Source of the DNA: Pelargonium nanum
Taxonomy: Eukaryota; Streptophyta; Magnoliopsida; Geraniales; Geraniaceae
Direction of reading: 5' to 3'
Assembly: GCA_036897485.1 (NCBI GenBank)
Contig: JAYMTF010000048.1
Coordinates: 1-63,990, forward strand
DNA length: 63,990 nucleotides
Shown: in pieces, positions 37,672 through 50,340 of the stretch
How positions within the stretch are numbered: the first letter of the stretch is position 1
Layout: the number at the start of each line of letters is the position of its first letter
Program-made: the position numbers and the translations under genes
Notes under the pieces: generated by a model
Told to the model about the DNA's origin: nothing
What the model saw: the letters and a program-made list of their open reading frames with translations, nothing else
The model's database searches: none

Positions 37672-38502
37672 AAAGTTATGTGGCACGAAATTATCTACTG
37701 AAAGCTTGCAAGAAGAAGAATATTGGAGAAACAATAACTTGAGAAGAAAAGTTTGAGTAGGTAGCTAGTAGAATAGGGTGTGGGTATATGGTATAGTAAT
37801 TAACCTCCCTAGTTCCTTTGTATCGCCTGTCCTGAAAAAAATAAAATTTTGGTTATGCTTCTCTTTGGCTCGTAGTTGTAGAACCTAGATGGAAATGAGT
37901 CTGTCAATTCTACTTTTAGAGCATTTTGATATGATATATTCATTAATGTATTTAATCTACTGGTCTTTTGCTTCTTATATTGCCAACTCTCTCTACATAA
38001 CATAGCATGCTAAAAGATGGCATTTAACTTAGAATATTAATATAAATACAAGTTCTTACCAGTATATTGGTATCCTGACTGACAGTGTTTCAGCTGAAGA
38101 AGAAACAACATGCAAATGTCTCCCAACAGTCTGCCTAGAATGGGTTCAGAACTGCATTTCTTCTTCCTTTCTTTGCTCTTCTTGCTGTTAGGAAGGTCAA
38201 AATACACGTGAAACATGATAAAAACTCAACAGTATAAAGAAAGAATGGTCTATGACAAATTGTGAATTTGAGAATCTGTACTCATCTTTATTTTTTTGTT
38301 AGGCAAAGCTGCATATTTTTGCAAGTCTGTACCGTATTATCTGTGATAATTACATAATCTCTTACCACAAACTGCAACTGCCTGAAAAAACTAATAACCC
38401 TCCAAGAGAACAGAAAAGAACGCCAAGAAGCGGATACAGCTTCATGCACTTTCCGTATTATTCCAAGTAAAATGCAATTAGCATCAGCTCTGCGAATTCC
38501 AA
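37672..38502. other. convergent 3' region
   Basis: Tail-to-tail spacer between the thioesterase (+) and the CXC factor (-), mostly the 3' UTRs of both genes. No other ORF, RNA gene or repeat is recognisable. Confidence 0.55.
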
Positions 38503-41500
38503 TCACTGATCATTCGTGCGACCATTATCATAGCTTTCGTTTTCATTGCTTCCATTTGTAAAAGGACTGTACGGGTTGAGGGGAGGAAAAGAAGATACAC
38601 CATGCATAATGAATTTGTCACCACTTTTTAAGCTTTGCAAGGATCTTGAACCCAGTCCTTCTGATTGAAAATTTGGAGGGGACACTTGCTTTTTATTTGG
38701 TGAAATAGCTTTCGCGACCTTGGTGGGGGTAGAGACATCAGTGAGTATCTGATGTGTATTACCATCCTTCATAGTGTCCTGATATGGTGGATAGTCGAGA
38801 TAATGCAGGGCTTGGCTGTATAACTGCTGAGTAGAGAAGCCAGGTGGATATTGCCAATTAAAGGAGCCATCCGCCAGAAGCCTACTTCCAGGATGCAACT
38901 GGCTTTGTGAAACTTGTGTATAGTCCCAGATATTAAACGAATCTGCATAAACCACTGACTCTGAGCAAGGATGCACTAATGGTGTTAGATTGCTTGTAGG
39001 ATCTTGTTCTTCCCATGTTGATGACAAATGCTCGCCTCCCGCAGCTTTTGTGATGCTATCAGTCCTCATCTGTCCTGTATTTAGCTTCTCATGAGGCTCA
39101 TTCTTCCATCTCTTAACTCTTATGTAAACTGTATCTGCAATTAAATTGTACTTGGTAACTTGTTCAAGTTTGAATAAAATATATGTTGTATTCCAACAAT
39201 GGATGTAAAAGTGTTATGAATTCAATCAGTGCAAAAAAGTGCAGGCTATTGTATCATCAGACAAAATAAAAAACTTTGAGAACATAGGCATGAGTCTGAT
39301 ACTGACCTTTTTTTGCACCAAAAGAGTTTTGACAGTTGTCACATCGGCATCCATCAGAGCACCCGACTTTAGACTGGAAACAGCAAGTATAATAAAAACA
39401 AAAGAATCAGAAAGCAAAACTCCAATAGCTGCCTTCCTGTCCCAACTCCTCATCTGGATTGACATGTCTAACCATGTTTCTTTTCAACCCACAATGATAA
39501 TCATTATAACTTACAAGACTTACTTTGTAAGGACTATACCACATCAGTTGAGATATGGGAATATTCAGGACAATGCGTGCAAGAACAGAATGTTTCTGAT
39601 TTCAAGAGCAAGCGTGATTTACAGAATAGTATACTGCTGAATTGAGTGAAGAGATTAACCTGATAGCATTCACAATATTTTTTTAGACATTTTGATTTCT
39701 TGCAATTGCATCCTCTTTTGTGCCTGGCTGAGGCTGGGGTTGTCCAGTTCCCTTCTTCCTGTTAATTGTTGTCATGCTTCAGATACTACTTACTCAATAA
39801 GAAAATTCACTACATATATATAGCGAGAAGGAACTTACATCCATATCCATATCTGTTGGAGAGTCCATGGCTTGCTTAACAACCTTTGGAGCAAATGCAT
39901 GTGGATTACGGGATTCAATTTGCTGTCTTGCATCAAAAACTGTGTCCTCATATTCAGGTTTGTTGAAGCAGTTTATGCATGCGCATGAGTCAACACAATA
40001 AATTCCTGCTGCAAAGCACTCGCAGTAACTGCAAAACAAAGAACATTGCTTATTGCAATAATAAATGGGTATCTGGACACCCATCTGTCCAACAGCTAAC
40101 TATGAGAAACTCTCTCTATAAGTGTACTGAAATTGAGTTTTCTTCTGGATTTAGTGTCAGAAATTTGAAAAATTAGCATAACTGAAACAAACTTAATATG
40201 ACAGTCAAAGAAACTCTACATGCCCTTTCCAGACTCCTTTTCATTTCATTCTGTTTAAGATAATAACTTAAATATTGCAAGACTTGACAGCATATTTGGA
40301 GTTCTAACATGATGCAACTTCATAATTTGGAAGTGTTTATTGCATATGTGATATCTCATTAACTTACAGTTTCAAGCATTTGGACCTCTTACAATTGCAT
40401 CTTTTGCATCCGTCGTGACTCTCACTGGTGGTTGTGGCTTTCTTCCTACATGCATATTCCAAACCCTAAAATTCAGTAGCATCAAGAAATAGAATATACA
40501 AGACATTGAGAAACAATACTAGATGTGCACTTGCCTCTTCCTTTTAGGGCTCACTTGGTTCAACTCCTCAAATCTGTTAGTATTTTGTAAGACAGACATA
40601 CTTTCTTGACATGAAGCTGGATGCTGCTCAATTTGTATCAAATGCAAGGAATCATTTGAAGGCTTCATAGTTTTAGTAGACTGAAAACTTACCGAAGCTG
40701 CTGCCACTGTAGTGTGATTTTCTGCCTGATCACCACACACTTGAGCAGAAAATCTTTCAGCTACACCTAATGATGGTGAGCTACTATCTGAGTTCTTGGC
40801 TAAATCATGTCTCCACTGAGGCACTTGCTTACTCATTAACCCACTAATATTCAAATTTGAGCCCAATGACACAGATCTACCAGCACTATCTAAATGCAAC
40901 CCAACACCAGATATAGGGAGAGCTGACATAGAAGAGTTAACATCATTTGGAATGGATTTAACCATTTCAGATGGACAGGAATGAGAATGAAAAGTTATAG
41001 GTTTACCATAGCTGACTGTTTGCCCACTGGTGCATATTTCTTTTTGTTTTGCATCAGAAAGTATCTGACTGTTTATGCTTCCAGGTAACCTTGAATTGGC
41101 AACACCAAATGTTAGGTTGTCAAAACTTTGGCTGTTATATCTTGTAATGTTTTTGCTGTTTGTAGTCTCAAACTGAAGATGTCTATGTGTCCCATGATGA
41201 TTTTGATTTGTGTCCTACATTAAATATCATAAATTATTGTAAGGCAAGAAGCCTTAAGAAATAAATAACAATAGAATGTATGATACAATTGGATAAACTA
41301 TATATAAAAGAGAAAGTAGTAAATAGTAAGTTTGTGGACAATTATAATGGGACAAAGGGACTATGAAGTAGATAGCAAATACCATGGCATCTCTGTTTGA
41401 TACTGATCTTGAGCTCATGTTATGATCTTCAGAAGCCTCAACATTCTGGTTGAATTCAGATGATGATTGACAAATATATTCCTGTTTATCATATCCACCA

Positions 41501-43080
41501 CCTGCACGATGCAACTTAATGTTATGTGATCTATAACAGAAATATTAGAACAATGACCAATCTCATCAAAATTTGCAACATCGTACTCAATTCCATTCAA
41601 GAACATAGAATAAGAACCTCTATTCCCCACAGCAACAGATTGTTCTCCAGAAACAGGGTGTATAGACATAGTAGACTGAACATTGTTCATATCTTTAGAA
41701 TTAAACTCTGGGAACTCGTCAAACCTTTCATTCGTCCTCTGATCACCTGTGGTTTCATCCAATTTAACTGAATTGAGAGGCAGGGCCTCCTCAGTTTGTT
41801 TTGACGATGTTAGATGTGAAAGTTCTCTAGTTCCTGTATCACCATCATAAGGTTGTCTGGTGGTTTCCTGAGGCTCAGCAATACCACTTAGCGAACAGGT
41901 TGCATCATTCGTTGGCTGTATTTGTAATTTGGTTGAATTCATACTGACCAGCCCAACTGGATGAGCCACATGTTCTTGGACATGCTCGTAAGGGCTGCAT
42001 GACTGTGTTTCCTTTTCCGAGTTAGGAATCTGGGCAACATTTACTTGGGTTTCATAATTTCCATGATCATTTGAACTAGCTGTGAGATTCACATCTCTGT
42101 TAAACATGGAAACAAACAAATTCTATTTAAGGAACAGAAAAATACGATTCATTGGCATAACGTTATGGATGTTCACCAATTAGAAAGCAAAACGCTCAAT
42201 ATAAACTTAAGCCTATTGTACCTGAACCTGGTTTCTTTCTGTGGATCCAAACGGGGTGATGTAAACACTTGCAGTGGGGAGCGGAAACTAGTGTTGGTAA
42301 ACCTTGGTATATAAGGCCCAGCCTTCTCTGGCTTTAGGGGAGAGAGATTTTTGAAAACAGGAGATTCCTACAACCAGAAGTAGCAGGAAAAAACAAAACC
42401 AGCATATTTAAGTATGTCAGAAGTATTTGCATAGAAAGCATGAGAACTCAACACCCAAATGTCAAGGTCTATGAGAAGCTTCAAGAGCATAGAAGCTCTG
42501 ATGATACTGATTGAAACACTAATTGGGGATATTTCATGATTCAGTGTGTGACTTGAGGTCTATGACTGTGAAAAAAGAAATGGAAGAGTCATATGTAAAC
42601 TAAACTAACAACAGTTTTACACAATAGATCGTTCTTTTTTCCCCGAATCCCCTACATTTACCTAGCAATCAAGCAATCAGTGCCACATGAACCAAATCAG
42701 CAAAACCAAACACCCCAAAACAGTGAAATGTTCCAGATCCCCATTTTGCTAAACTTGTACATCATCCAAAAAGCACACAAAATGATAAGATCTCATCTCA
42801 TACACACGCTCCATCTACAACAACTATACAGCAGACTGAAAATTCCCTACATTCCTCCATAACTAAATCAGTGCCTCCAGAGAAGAATCGGCAACCAAAC
42901 ACCCTCAAAACAATGAAATGAATCTATGATCAACCAATTAGAGTTCCCAAAACAATGTACAGTACAGAAATCACAGAGATCAAAAGAAGAAGAAACGATG
43001 GAATTAAAGTTTACATCGATTGAGGAAGAAGCAGCAGCAGCAAGAGGTGGTTCATTCGGTTGTGGCGAAGAAGAAGACAT
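38503..43080 (-). CDS. TCX2-like: TSO1-like CXC (CPP) transcription factor
   Basis: A nuclear DNA-binding protein of the tesmin/TSO1 family, relatives of the DREAM-complex subunit LIN54, controlling cell division in meristems and flowers. Ten exons on the minus strand: 43080-43015, 42367-42222, 42096-41558, 41501-41383, 41214-40535, 40445-40368, 40028-39839, 39758-39660, 39373-39307, 39134-38503. They give 871 aa. CXC1 at residues 530-563 begins [20 protein letters not shown] conserved linker [10 protein letters not shown] follows. CXC2 at 623-653 has [17 protein letters not shown] and [10 protein letters not shown]. All cysteines of both motifs are present. The long N-terminal half is Ser/Asn-rich and mostly disordered. 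Intron 5 is best read as GC-AG. A GT alternative (exon 5 to 40531, exon 6 from 40465) gives 879 aa. Confidence 0.92.
40446..40534 (-). other. GC-AG intron in the CXC factor gene
   Basis: Read on the minus strand, the donor is AAGAG|GCAAGT, the textbook GC-type donor, and the acceptor is ATGTAG|G. Splicing gives SPKRKRKKATTT just before CXC1, like relatives with a basic run there. The competing GT donor CAA|GTGCAC is weak and inserts eight extra residues. Confidence 0.65.
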
Positions 43081-43306
43081 GATCTAAGAGAGGAGCCCAA
43101 TCACTTCCAATCCGCATCTTATTATGTGGATTTTTGGTGTTTCTCTCTCTAAATCTCACTCTGCTTCTTCTTCTTCTTCACTAATAACAGTGTTTGTTAA
43201 GAGACAACAAAAGCAACAGACTCGCATTCACTTATCACATCTCCTTCGTTTAAACCTGCTACTCGGGCGGGAATAGGCGTTACTCCTAACCAACAAACCA
43301 ACCAAC

Positions 43307-43354
<48 letters not shown>

Positions 43355-44391
43355 GGCTAAAATTAAGGTTGGTTGTGTGATTTATCCGTTTATGTAACTA
43401 AAAAAGCAGACTACAATCATACACGATCATGTTTTTTTTTGGAAAGATATATGATGTGTTAATAATTCAGTAAGGATAATAATTATGTATATATTGTAAG
43501 TACTGATTTTACTTTACAATAGCACTTGCTTTTATCCCATAATTACATTATTATTATTTTTGTGAGCAGAAATTACATTATTTATTTATTTTCAATTGAT
43601 AACTTTTTTAGAATTTGAAATTTATCTAATTTTGGTAGATATTTAAAAAAAAAAACTAATTTTGGTAGAAATTAAAATGTATTCAAATATAGAAAATAGA
43701 AATTATATTACTCGGTCACTCGTTATTCACGTTATGTGAAAGTGATTTTTTTCGTCAGTTACCATTAAAAAAAATGTTGGGTCTTCATATTATGGTATTT
43801 TTCATGAAGATACTAGTTACGACTTACAACTTATAACCCGATAATTCAATAGGAATTTTTTTATCATATTTAACCATTCTCATTAATTGATGAAACTTTC
43901 GATGACCAAATACTTGCTAAAATTAACATCTAGAACTACTATTACATATAGATGATTTACGAAAATCATAAAGTACAAATATCCAAAGGCGAATCAAGAC
44001 ACACACTTTTGGACTAATCTTGAGTTTGGCTCGAACTTGACTCGGTTTATATCGTTAACAATTTATCATAATTGAGAAAAATATATCCTGTGGTGCTAAT
44101 AAGTGCCAAAGCAGGTGAAGGTGTAGAGCGAAATGCAATGACATCGTATAGGCCATTGCCAGGTGTGTCGGTCGCGACACGATTATCGATTCTATAAACC
44201 GCTTTGTGCTGGCTTGGGGACCATGTTTTGTCCCCAAATTCCTTTTTACGACCAAAACTAACGACTCAATCCCCCAAATCCATATCGCTCTTCATATCAT
44301 AATTTTAAACATGGGTTGCAATTTCATAAATAATTATTTCAGTGTCGGGTCGTTACAAAGCGGTGTCTTATATGACCCGATCGCTTACCTT
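43081..44391. other. divergent promoter region between CXC factor and PWP2
   Basis: The left 150 bases are the CXC gene leader with CTTCTTCTTC runs. A (TTA)n microsatellite follows, then AT-rich spacer with no ORF of interest. The two genes are head to head, 1.4 kb apart. The right end holds the telo-boxes of PWP2. Confidence 0.55.
43311..43354. repeat. (TTA)n microsatellite
   Basis: About fourteen perfect TTA/ATT units, upstream of the CXC factor gene. Likely polymorphic in length. Confidence 0.92.
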
Positions 44392-44426
44392 AAACCCTAA
44401 CAGAGCCACGAAGCGTTAAACCCTAA
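44392..44426 (+). promoter_or_regulatory. two telo-boxes in the PWP2 promoter/leader
   Basis: AAACCCTAA occurs at 44392-44400 and again at 44418-44426, within 70 bases of the ATG. Telo-boxes are enriched in promoters of plant ribosomal-protein and ribosome-assembly genes, which fits the product. Confidence 0.8.
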
Positions 44427-44457
44427 TCGGAAGACAGAGCAGGAAGCGTAAGCAGCC

Positions 44458-47400
44458 ATGAACTACAGGTTCCAGAACCTCCTTGGGGCTCCATACAGAG
44501 GCGGCAACGCCGTCGTCACCAACAACACCCTCCTAATCTCACCGGTCGGCAATCGAGTCTCCGTCACCGACCTCCTCAAATCCCAGACCACCACGCTCCC
44601 CATCCAATCATCCTCCAACATCACTCGCATCGCCGCCTCCCCCGACGGAACCTTCCTCCTCACGGTCGACGAGAAGAACCGCTGCCTCTTCATCAACCTC
44701 CGCCGCCGCGTCGTTCTCCATCGCATCTCCTTCAAGAAACCAGTCAGTGCTATCAAGTTCAGCCCCGACGGGAAGCTCATCGCCGTCGGGACCGGCAATT
44801 TGGTTCAGATATGGAGGTCTCCGGGCTTCAAGAAGGAGTTTTTCCCGTTTGAGTTGATCAGGACCTTCGCCGATTTCAATGACAAGGTCACTGCTCTGGA
44901 ATGGAGCCCGTATTCGAAGTACTTGCTTGGTGGCTCCAAGGACTTGACGGCGAGGCTTCTCTGCGTGGAGAAGCTGAGAGGGGCTGAAAGCAAGCCAATC
45001 ATGTTTCTAGGTCATAGAGATACAGTGGTAGGTGCATTTTTTGGTGTTGATAAGAAGACCAACAAGGTATGCAAGGCTTATACAATTACTCGCGATTGTT
45101 ATATATTCAGTTGGGAGTACCTTGGCAATGCAGAGTCTGTTGGTGAAGAATCAGAGCCTCTCTCACCAGGGACGCCGGAGAGGGATGTAGAAGATAATTT
45201 GGAGAGTGATGGAAAAGCTCTTGTGAAGAAGAGGAAGAACTATGATGGAAAAGAAGATAATTTGGATGAAATTAAGTACTTGCATAGGGGTAAATGGAAG
45301 CTGCTTAGGAAGGATGGCTTTATGCAGGCCTCGACAAGAGTAACATCATGTGATTACCATAGAGGGCTTGATCTTGTGGTTGTGGGGTTCTCTAGTGGTG
45401 TGTTTGGGCTCTATCAGATGCCTGATTTTGTGTGTCTTCACTTGTTGTCAATATCAAAAGAGAAGATTACTACTGCTGTTTTTAATGAGCTTGGGAACTG
45501 GTTGACATTTGGATGTGCAAAACTTGGGCAGTTGCTAGTGTGGGAGTGGCGGTCAGAGAGTTATATATTAAAGCAGCAGGGGCATTATTTTGATGTGAAT
45601 TGCCTTGCATATTCACCTGATTCACAACTCTTGGCCACCGGAGCTGATGATAACAAAGTCAAGGTGCTTCTTTTATTAAATTCAACAGAAAAGTGATATT
45701 TGTGTAGTTAGCGTCTATCTCTATATCTTTTGCCATTGTATATATTGCAATATACTTATATGACCTGATTGCTGCATTGTATACTAAGATTACATCTAAC
45801 TTGTTCTGCTGTATACATTTGTCAGCATAAAGGATGTCTTTTGTGGCATGAATTTATTTTGCTTGAATACGTAGTCAATGTGCTTCAAAATATATGTTTG
45901 ATTCTGTTCTTGGGCTTGTGAAATTTGAGTTCTAGCTGTTGTCTCTGCTACTGGAATGCGTTCTGGATTAAAGTGCAGATTTTGATAGAAACTGATCAAT
46001 TAATGCTCAGATTTCAGCTTTTCTTCTAAGTTCTAATACTTAATTATCTGCCATCAGGAAAACTTGCTTATCTCAGTGAAGTAGTTTTGTATAGTTCACT
46101 CGAGTTACATGTGAAAGTGACTTATCCATAGGAAATAATTAGGCAGCACTACTCATGCACCCTTATTCATATTTTTGTTGATGTGCCTTGTTTAAACTTA
46201 CAACTGAGTAGTATGAACTCACATGAAGTGCTAATGCTTACTTTTTACAGGTTTGGACTGTCTCCTCAGGCTTTTGCTTTGTAACTTTCTCTGAGCATAC
46301 GAATGCGGTCGCTGCCCTCCATTTCACGGCTAGTAGTAACTGTCTCTTAAGTGCATCATTGGATGGGACTGTTCGTGCATGGGATTTGTTTCGCTACAGA
46401 AATTTTAGAACATTTACTACACCTACTTCTAAACAATTTGTTTCATTGGCAGCAGATCAAAGTGGGGAGGTTATTTGTGCGGGAACTCTTGATTCATTTG
46501 AGGTACTTTCATCCATTACTATTTGTTTTTTTCCGTATAATTGTTTAGTTTATTCGACGACTGACTGTTTCTTTTTATGGTCATGTATAATAGATATTTG
46601 TTTGGTCGATGAAGACAGGCCGTTTATTGGATGTTCTTAGTGGCCATGAAGGTCCTGTTCATGGTTTGATGTTTTCTCCCACAACCGTGAGTTGAACTGT
46701 TTTTCTCATCTGTTTATAGATTTAATATGTTTTGATCCTGTTTCGTTTGGGTTTCATTTCTGATTCCAAAACTATATATGTTCTGTGCTGTGACTATTTC
46801 CCTTCTCTTAATGTGGCCTGATGGTTATGGTGTGTATAACTACCTTTTGAGGGTGTGGCAGTTGCTAATTGATCTTACTAGTACTAGCTTAGTTGACAAT
46901 GAACTTATTAAGGTGCTCTTTTTCACTTGTAGGCTATTCTTGCTTCATCTTCATGGGACAAAACTGTTCGATTGTGGGATGTTTTTGAAGGAAAGGGAGC
47001 TGTGGAATCATTCCCTCACACTCATGATGTTCTTACAGTTGTTTATCGTCCAGATGGAAAGCAGTTAGCTTCCAGCACATTAGATGGACAGATTCATTTC
47101 TGGGATCCAATTGATGGAATCTTAATGTATACCATTGAAGGCCGTAGGGATATAGCTGGGGGGCGCCTCATGACCGATCGTAGATCGGCCGCGAACTCAA
47201 CTTCTGGAAAGTACTTCACAAGCTTATGCTATTCTGCTGATGGAAGTTACATACTAGCTGGGGGAAACAGCAAATACATCTGTATGTATGATATTGCCGA
47301 TCAGGTCAGTCTCTATCATGCATAGAAGTTAGTTTTCCTCTTTATGCAGAGTCTTTTATTACTTTCTTTTATGTGATTGAACCTTTAAGATTATTTTATT

Positions 47401-49329
47401 CAATTTCATTTTCCTGCATATAATTGGAGATCTCTACAAATCTATATCAGTGCAAGGCACTGGGACTAGCGAATCTAGACTAGAAGCCATCTTGATAAAA
47501 GCAAAGATTATTAAGAAGTAAGAAGTAGGTATCAGGAAAAGTTGATGTTTAATCTTTTAGGAATCTTCCATTTTCTTGGCAAAATGGTTGTTTCTTTCGG
47601 AAGGCAAGAAGATTAACATGCATTCTATTTCTATAAAACCCAAGTGGTCCAGATTAGGTGTACACTTGTGTTGATTCAAATTGGTTCGTAACACCTTTGA
47701 AACCCAATAAGTGATAGCATTACTAAACATGTGTCTAATTATAGTACCATTTTTTATGTAGGTTTTGAATGATATTTTTTTGTAAATAAAATACTGAAGA
47801 GTTGAAAAATGTTTGATGTTTGTTCAAGAATGTGTTGTATATAAAGCATGGGAAATTTTCAGTCAAGATACTTCTAAAAGGCTCCTATAAATTTTCCTTC
47901 TGTACATGAGCATTGGTGAGTGTACTTTTTTCAACTTCCTCTGCCCCTTCAAACTGTTCTCGCCTGCTTGTTTTCTTTTATTGCCTTAAATTTGTCTTCT
48001 TGGTCTCTTGTGTCCAATACTTGTCTGCTTTACTATGTGTGATCTGGTTTTTACATCTATTTTGCTCATATGCATATTTTCTGTTCATTTTTGTCAAAAT
48101 CTGTTCTAATTTTCAATAGTATGTTGAGAATGTTTTGGTATGACAACAGATTCATTCATCTGTTTGGGTCTTACATGTGCAGGTATTGCTCCGTCGGTTT
48201 CAAATAACCCACAATCTCTCTCTAGATGGAGTTCTTGACTTTTTGAACTCAAAGAATATGACAGACGCTGGTCCACTTGATTTAATTGATGACGACGACA
48301 GTGATACTGAAGAAGGTGTTGATAAACAAACCCGAGGAAAGATAGGTTATGATCTACCTGGATCCATGCCAAACAATGGAAGGCCTATTATTCGAACAAA
48401 ATCGCTTAGAATTGCACCCACTGGTCGAAGCTTTACAGCGGCAACAACTGAAGGAGTGCTAGTTTATTCAATTGATGAATCTTTTATCTTTGATCCAACT
48501 GATCTTGATATAGATGTTACACCAGAGGTACGGCTCTCCGGAACAGTGGAATTCTGCCCTCTTTATTTGTTTATTTATCCCTTTACCATGCCACTTCTTC
48601 AGAAAAGAGGATAAAATCTTCAAAAAATAAGTTGTTTGCTTATCTCCTTCAAATATAATTACTGAAGGAGATATAACCAAAGGATGGATGGCTTTTCTCC
48701 TTCATTGTACTAAACTAGTCTTGTTCATAGTGAGACCAAGCCTTGGTTTTGTTAAATAACTGAAGTATTAGTTTTAAGATGCAACAATGCCCTTGATTGA
48801 TTATTGTCTTATTGTTGTACAGGCAGTGGATGAAGCACTGAATGCAGATCAACCAAACAGAGCATTAATACTCAGTCTTCGTTTAAATGAAGATAGTCTA
48901 ATTAAAAAGAGTATTTTTGCTGTCAGTCCGGTTGATATACCAGCGGCTGCTTCAGCAATCCCTCTTAGATACCTGCAGAGATTAATTGAGGCATTTGCTG
49001 ATCTTTTAGACACCTGCCCTCATTTGGAATATGTACTTCGATGGTGTCAGGTTTTTCCTTCATAACTCACCTTTGAACTTTACTCTTTTAGTCATGCTGC
49101 TACACACATCCATTCTGTATGCAAGGATCTCATTTATACGTTTTGATTACTGTGGTAGGAACTCTGCAATGCTCATGGTCCAACAATTCAGCAGAATTCC
49201 AGAAATTTACTTCCTGCTCTAAAATCCTTACAGAAGGCGATGACAAGGATACATCAAGATTTGGCGGACACATGTTCATCAAATGAGTACATGCTTCGAT
49301 ATCTATGCTCTGTCGGAACCAAGAAATGA
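44458..49329 (+). CDS. PWP2: periodic tryptophan protein 2 (UTP1), SSU processome WD40 protein
   Basis: A nucleolar scaffold in the UTP-B module that processes 18S pre-rRNA. Seven exons: 44458-45663, 46251-46502, 46594-46686, 46933-47304, 48183-48527, 48823-49050, 49159-49329. They give 888 aa, close to the 900 of the Arabidopsis protein. Every intron falls between codons. The start MNYRFQNLLGAPYRGGNAVV matches the family. WD40 blades fill about residues 10-640, with clear ends such as LDGTVRAWDLF, WDKTVRLWDVFEGKGAVESF and LDGQIHFWDP. The C-terminus from about 700 is the Utp12 helical domain (EALNADQPNRALILSLRLNE). An acidic insert with a basic KKRKN run lies near residues 225-265. Two telo-boxes precede the gene. 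Confidence 0.96.
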
Positions 49330-50340
49330 GTAGTGAGCCTCCCGGCACATTGTCAAGTTTTTCCAAAATAGGGAAACAATGTAGTTCTATTCAATGCAAG
49401 TTCTGGCATTTTGATTAGCTTGGTGCTTGTATTGATTCTTTTTGCCTGCTTTTTGTAAAGAGTTTTCATTAAATGAGTGACTAATATTTATCTTATATTG
49501 CATGGCTTTGTAATTGCTTACAGACCTCACTGGTACTAAAAGCTGGCACTGCTTGCATTTTGGCTTGGTACTGGTTTAGCTCTACACATTATCTTATCAG
49601 TAAAAAGCGCAGAGAATAAGAAAATAACTGAAACCCATTACCTAAATGCTATCGAATTTGAGTAAAACAATAGCCTGGAATCAAACATAATATGAAACTG
49701 CCAGTTTTGACTGTGCTCTTACATCAGAGGTATATATATATATGTATATATATTTGTTTTTTAGAAGACAATTCAAGTAGGTGAAACACATTTTTAGATC
49801 TACAAGTTCATCTTCACTTGCTGTGTATTCTTTTGTAGAAAGTTCGAGTTTGAACTAAAAAACAACTATTCAAGTATAAAATAAGTGAAATATGATTTGA
49901 ATATACAAATTTTGCTGAACGATATCAACAAACGTTGTCAACAAACAATATTCTGCCAAATAATGGGGGAAATACTGCATCACATCCTTCGAAACAGCAT
50001 TATTATCATCCTATATTACAGGTTTTCGGTTCATATCGAGTTTACATTCATCTCCCCAATGACACTTTATATCCCCATAGTAAAAATGATACATCATGGC
50101 CTTTTACTGCAGTGTATGCAGAAGTTGAATACCAGGGTGCCTCAATCCCCAAATATTATATATAATAGGTGGAATTAAGGTACAAAGATAAAAATAATAT
50201 TAACCAATAATTTGAGCTTATTTTGCCGAGTTCTTATATGGAATGAGCACTCATTCCGATCATTTTAGCATAAGAAAAGTAACATTAAAAAATGTTCTAA
50301 AACAAAACTAGTTAACTCATTCAAATTCTGCAACAAATGC
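49330..50340. other. convergent spacer between PWP2 and GRXS15
   Basis: 3' UTRs of two convergent genes with AT-rich filler. A TATATATATATG tract lies near 49730-49752. The short ORFs around 49.9-50.2 kb have no recognisable content. Confidence 0.55.

Noticed and set aside
44463..44798. 111-aa minus-strand ORF over PWP2 exon 1
   Set aside because: Antisense shadow of a clear WD40 exon.
45664..45696. 412-aa PWP2 product reading into intron 1
   Set aside because: It is only intron read-through. The GTGCTT donor and the downstream WD40 exons give a full-length protein.
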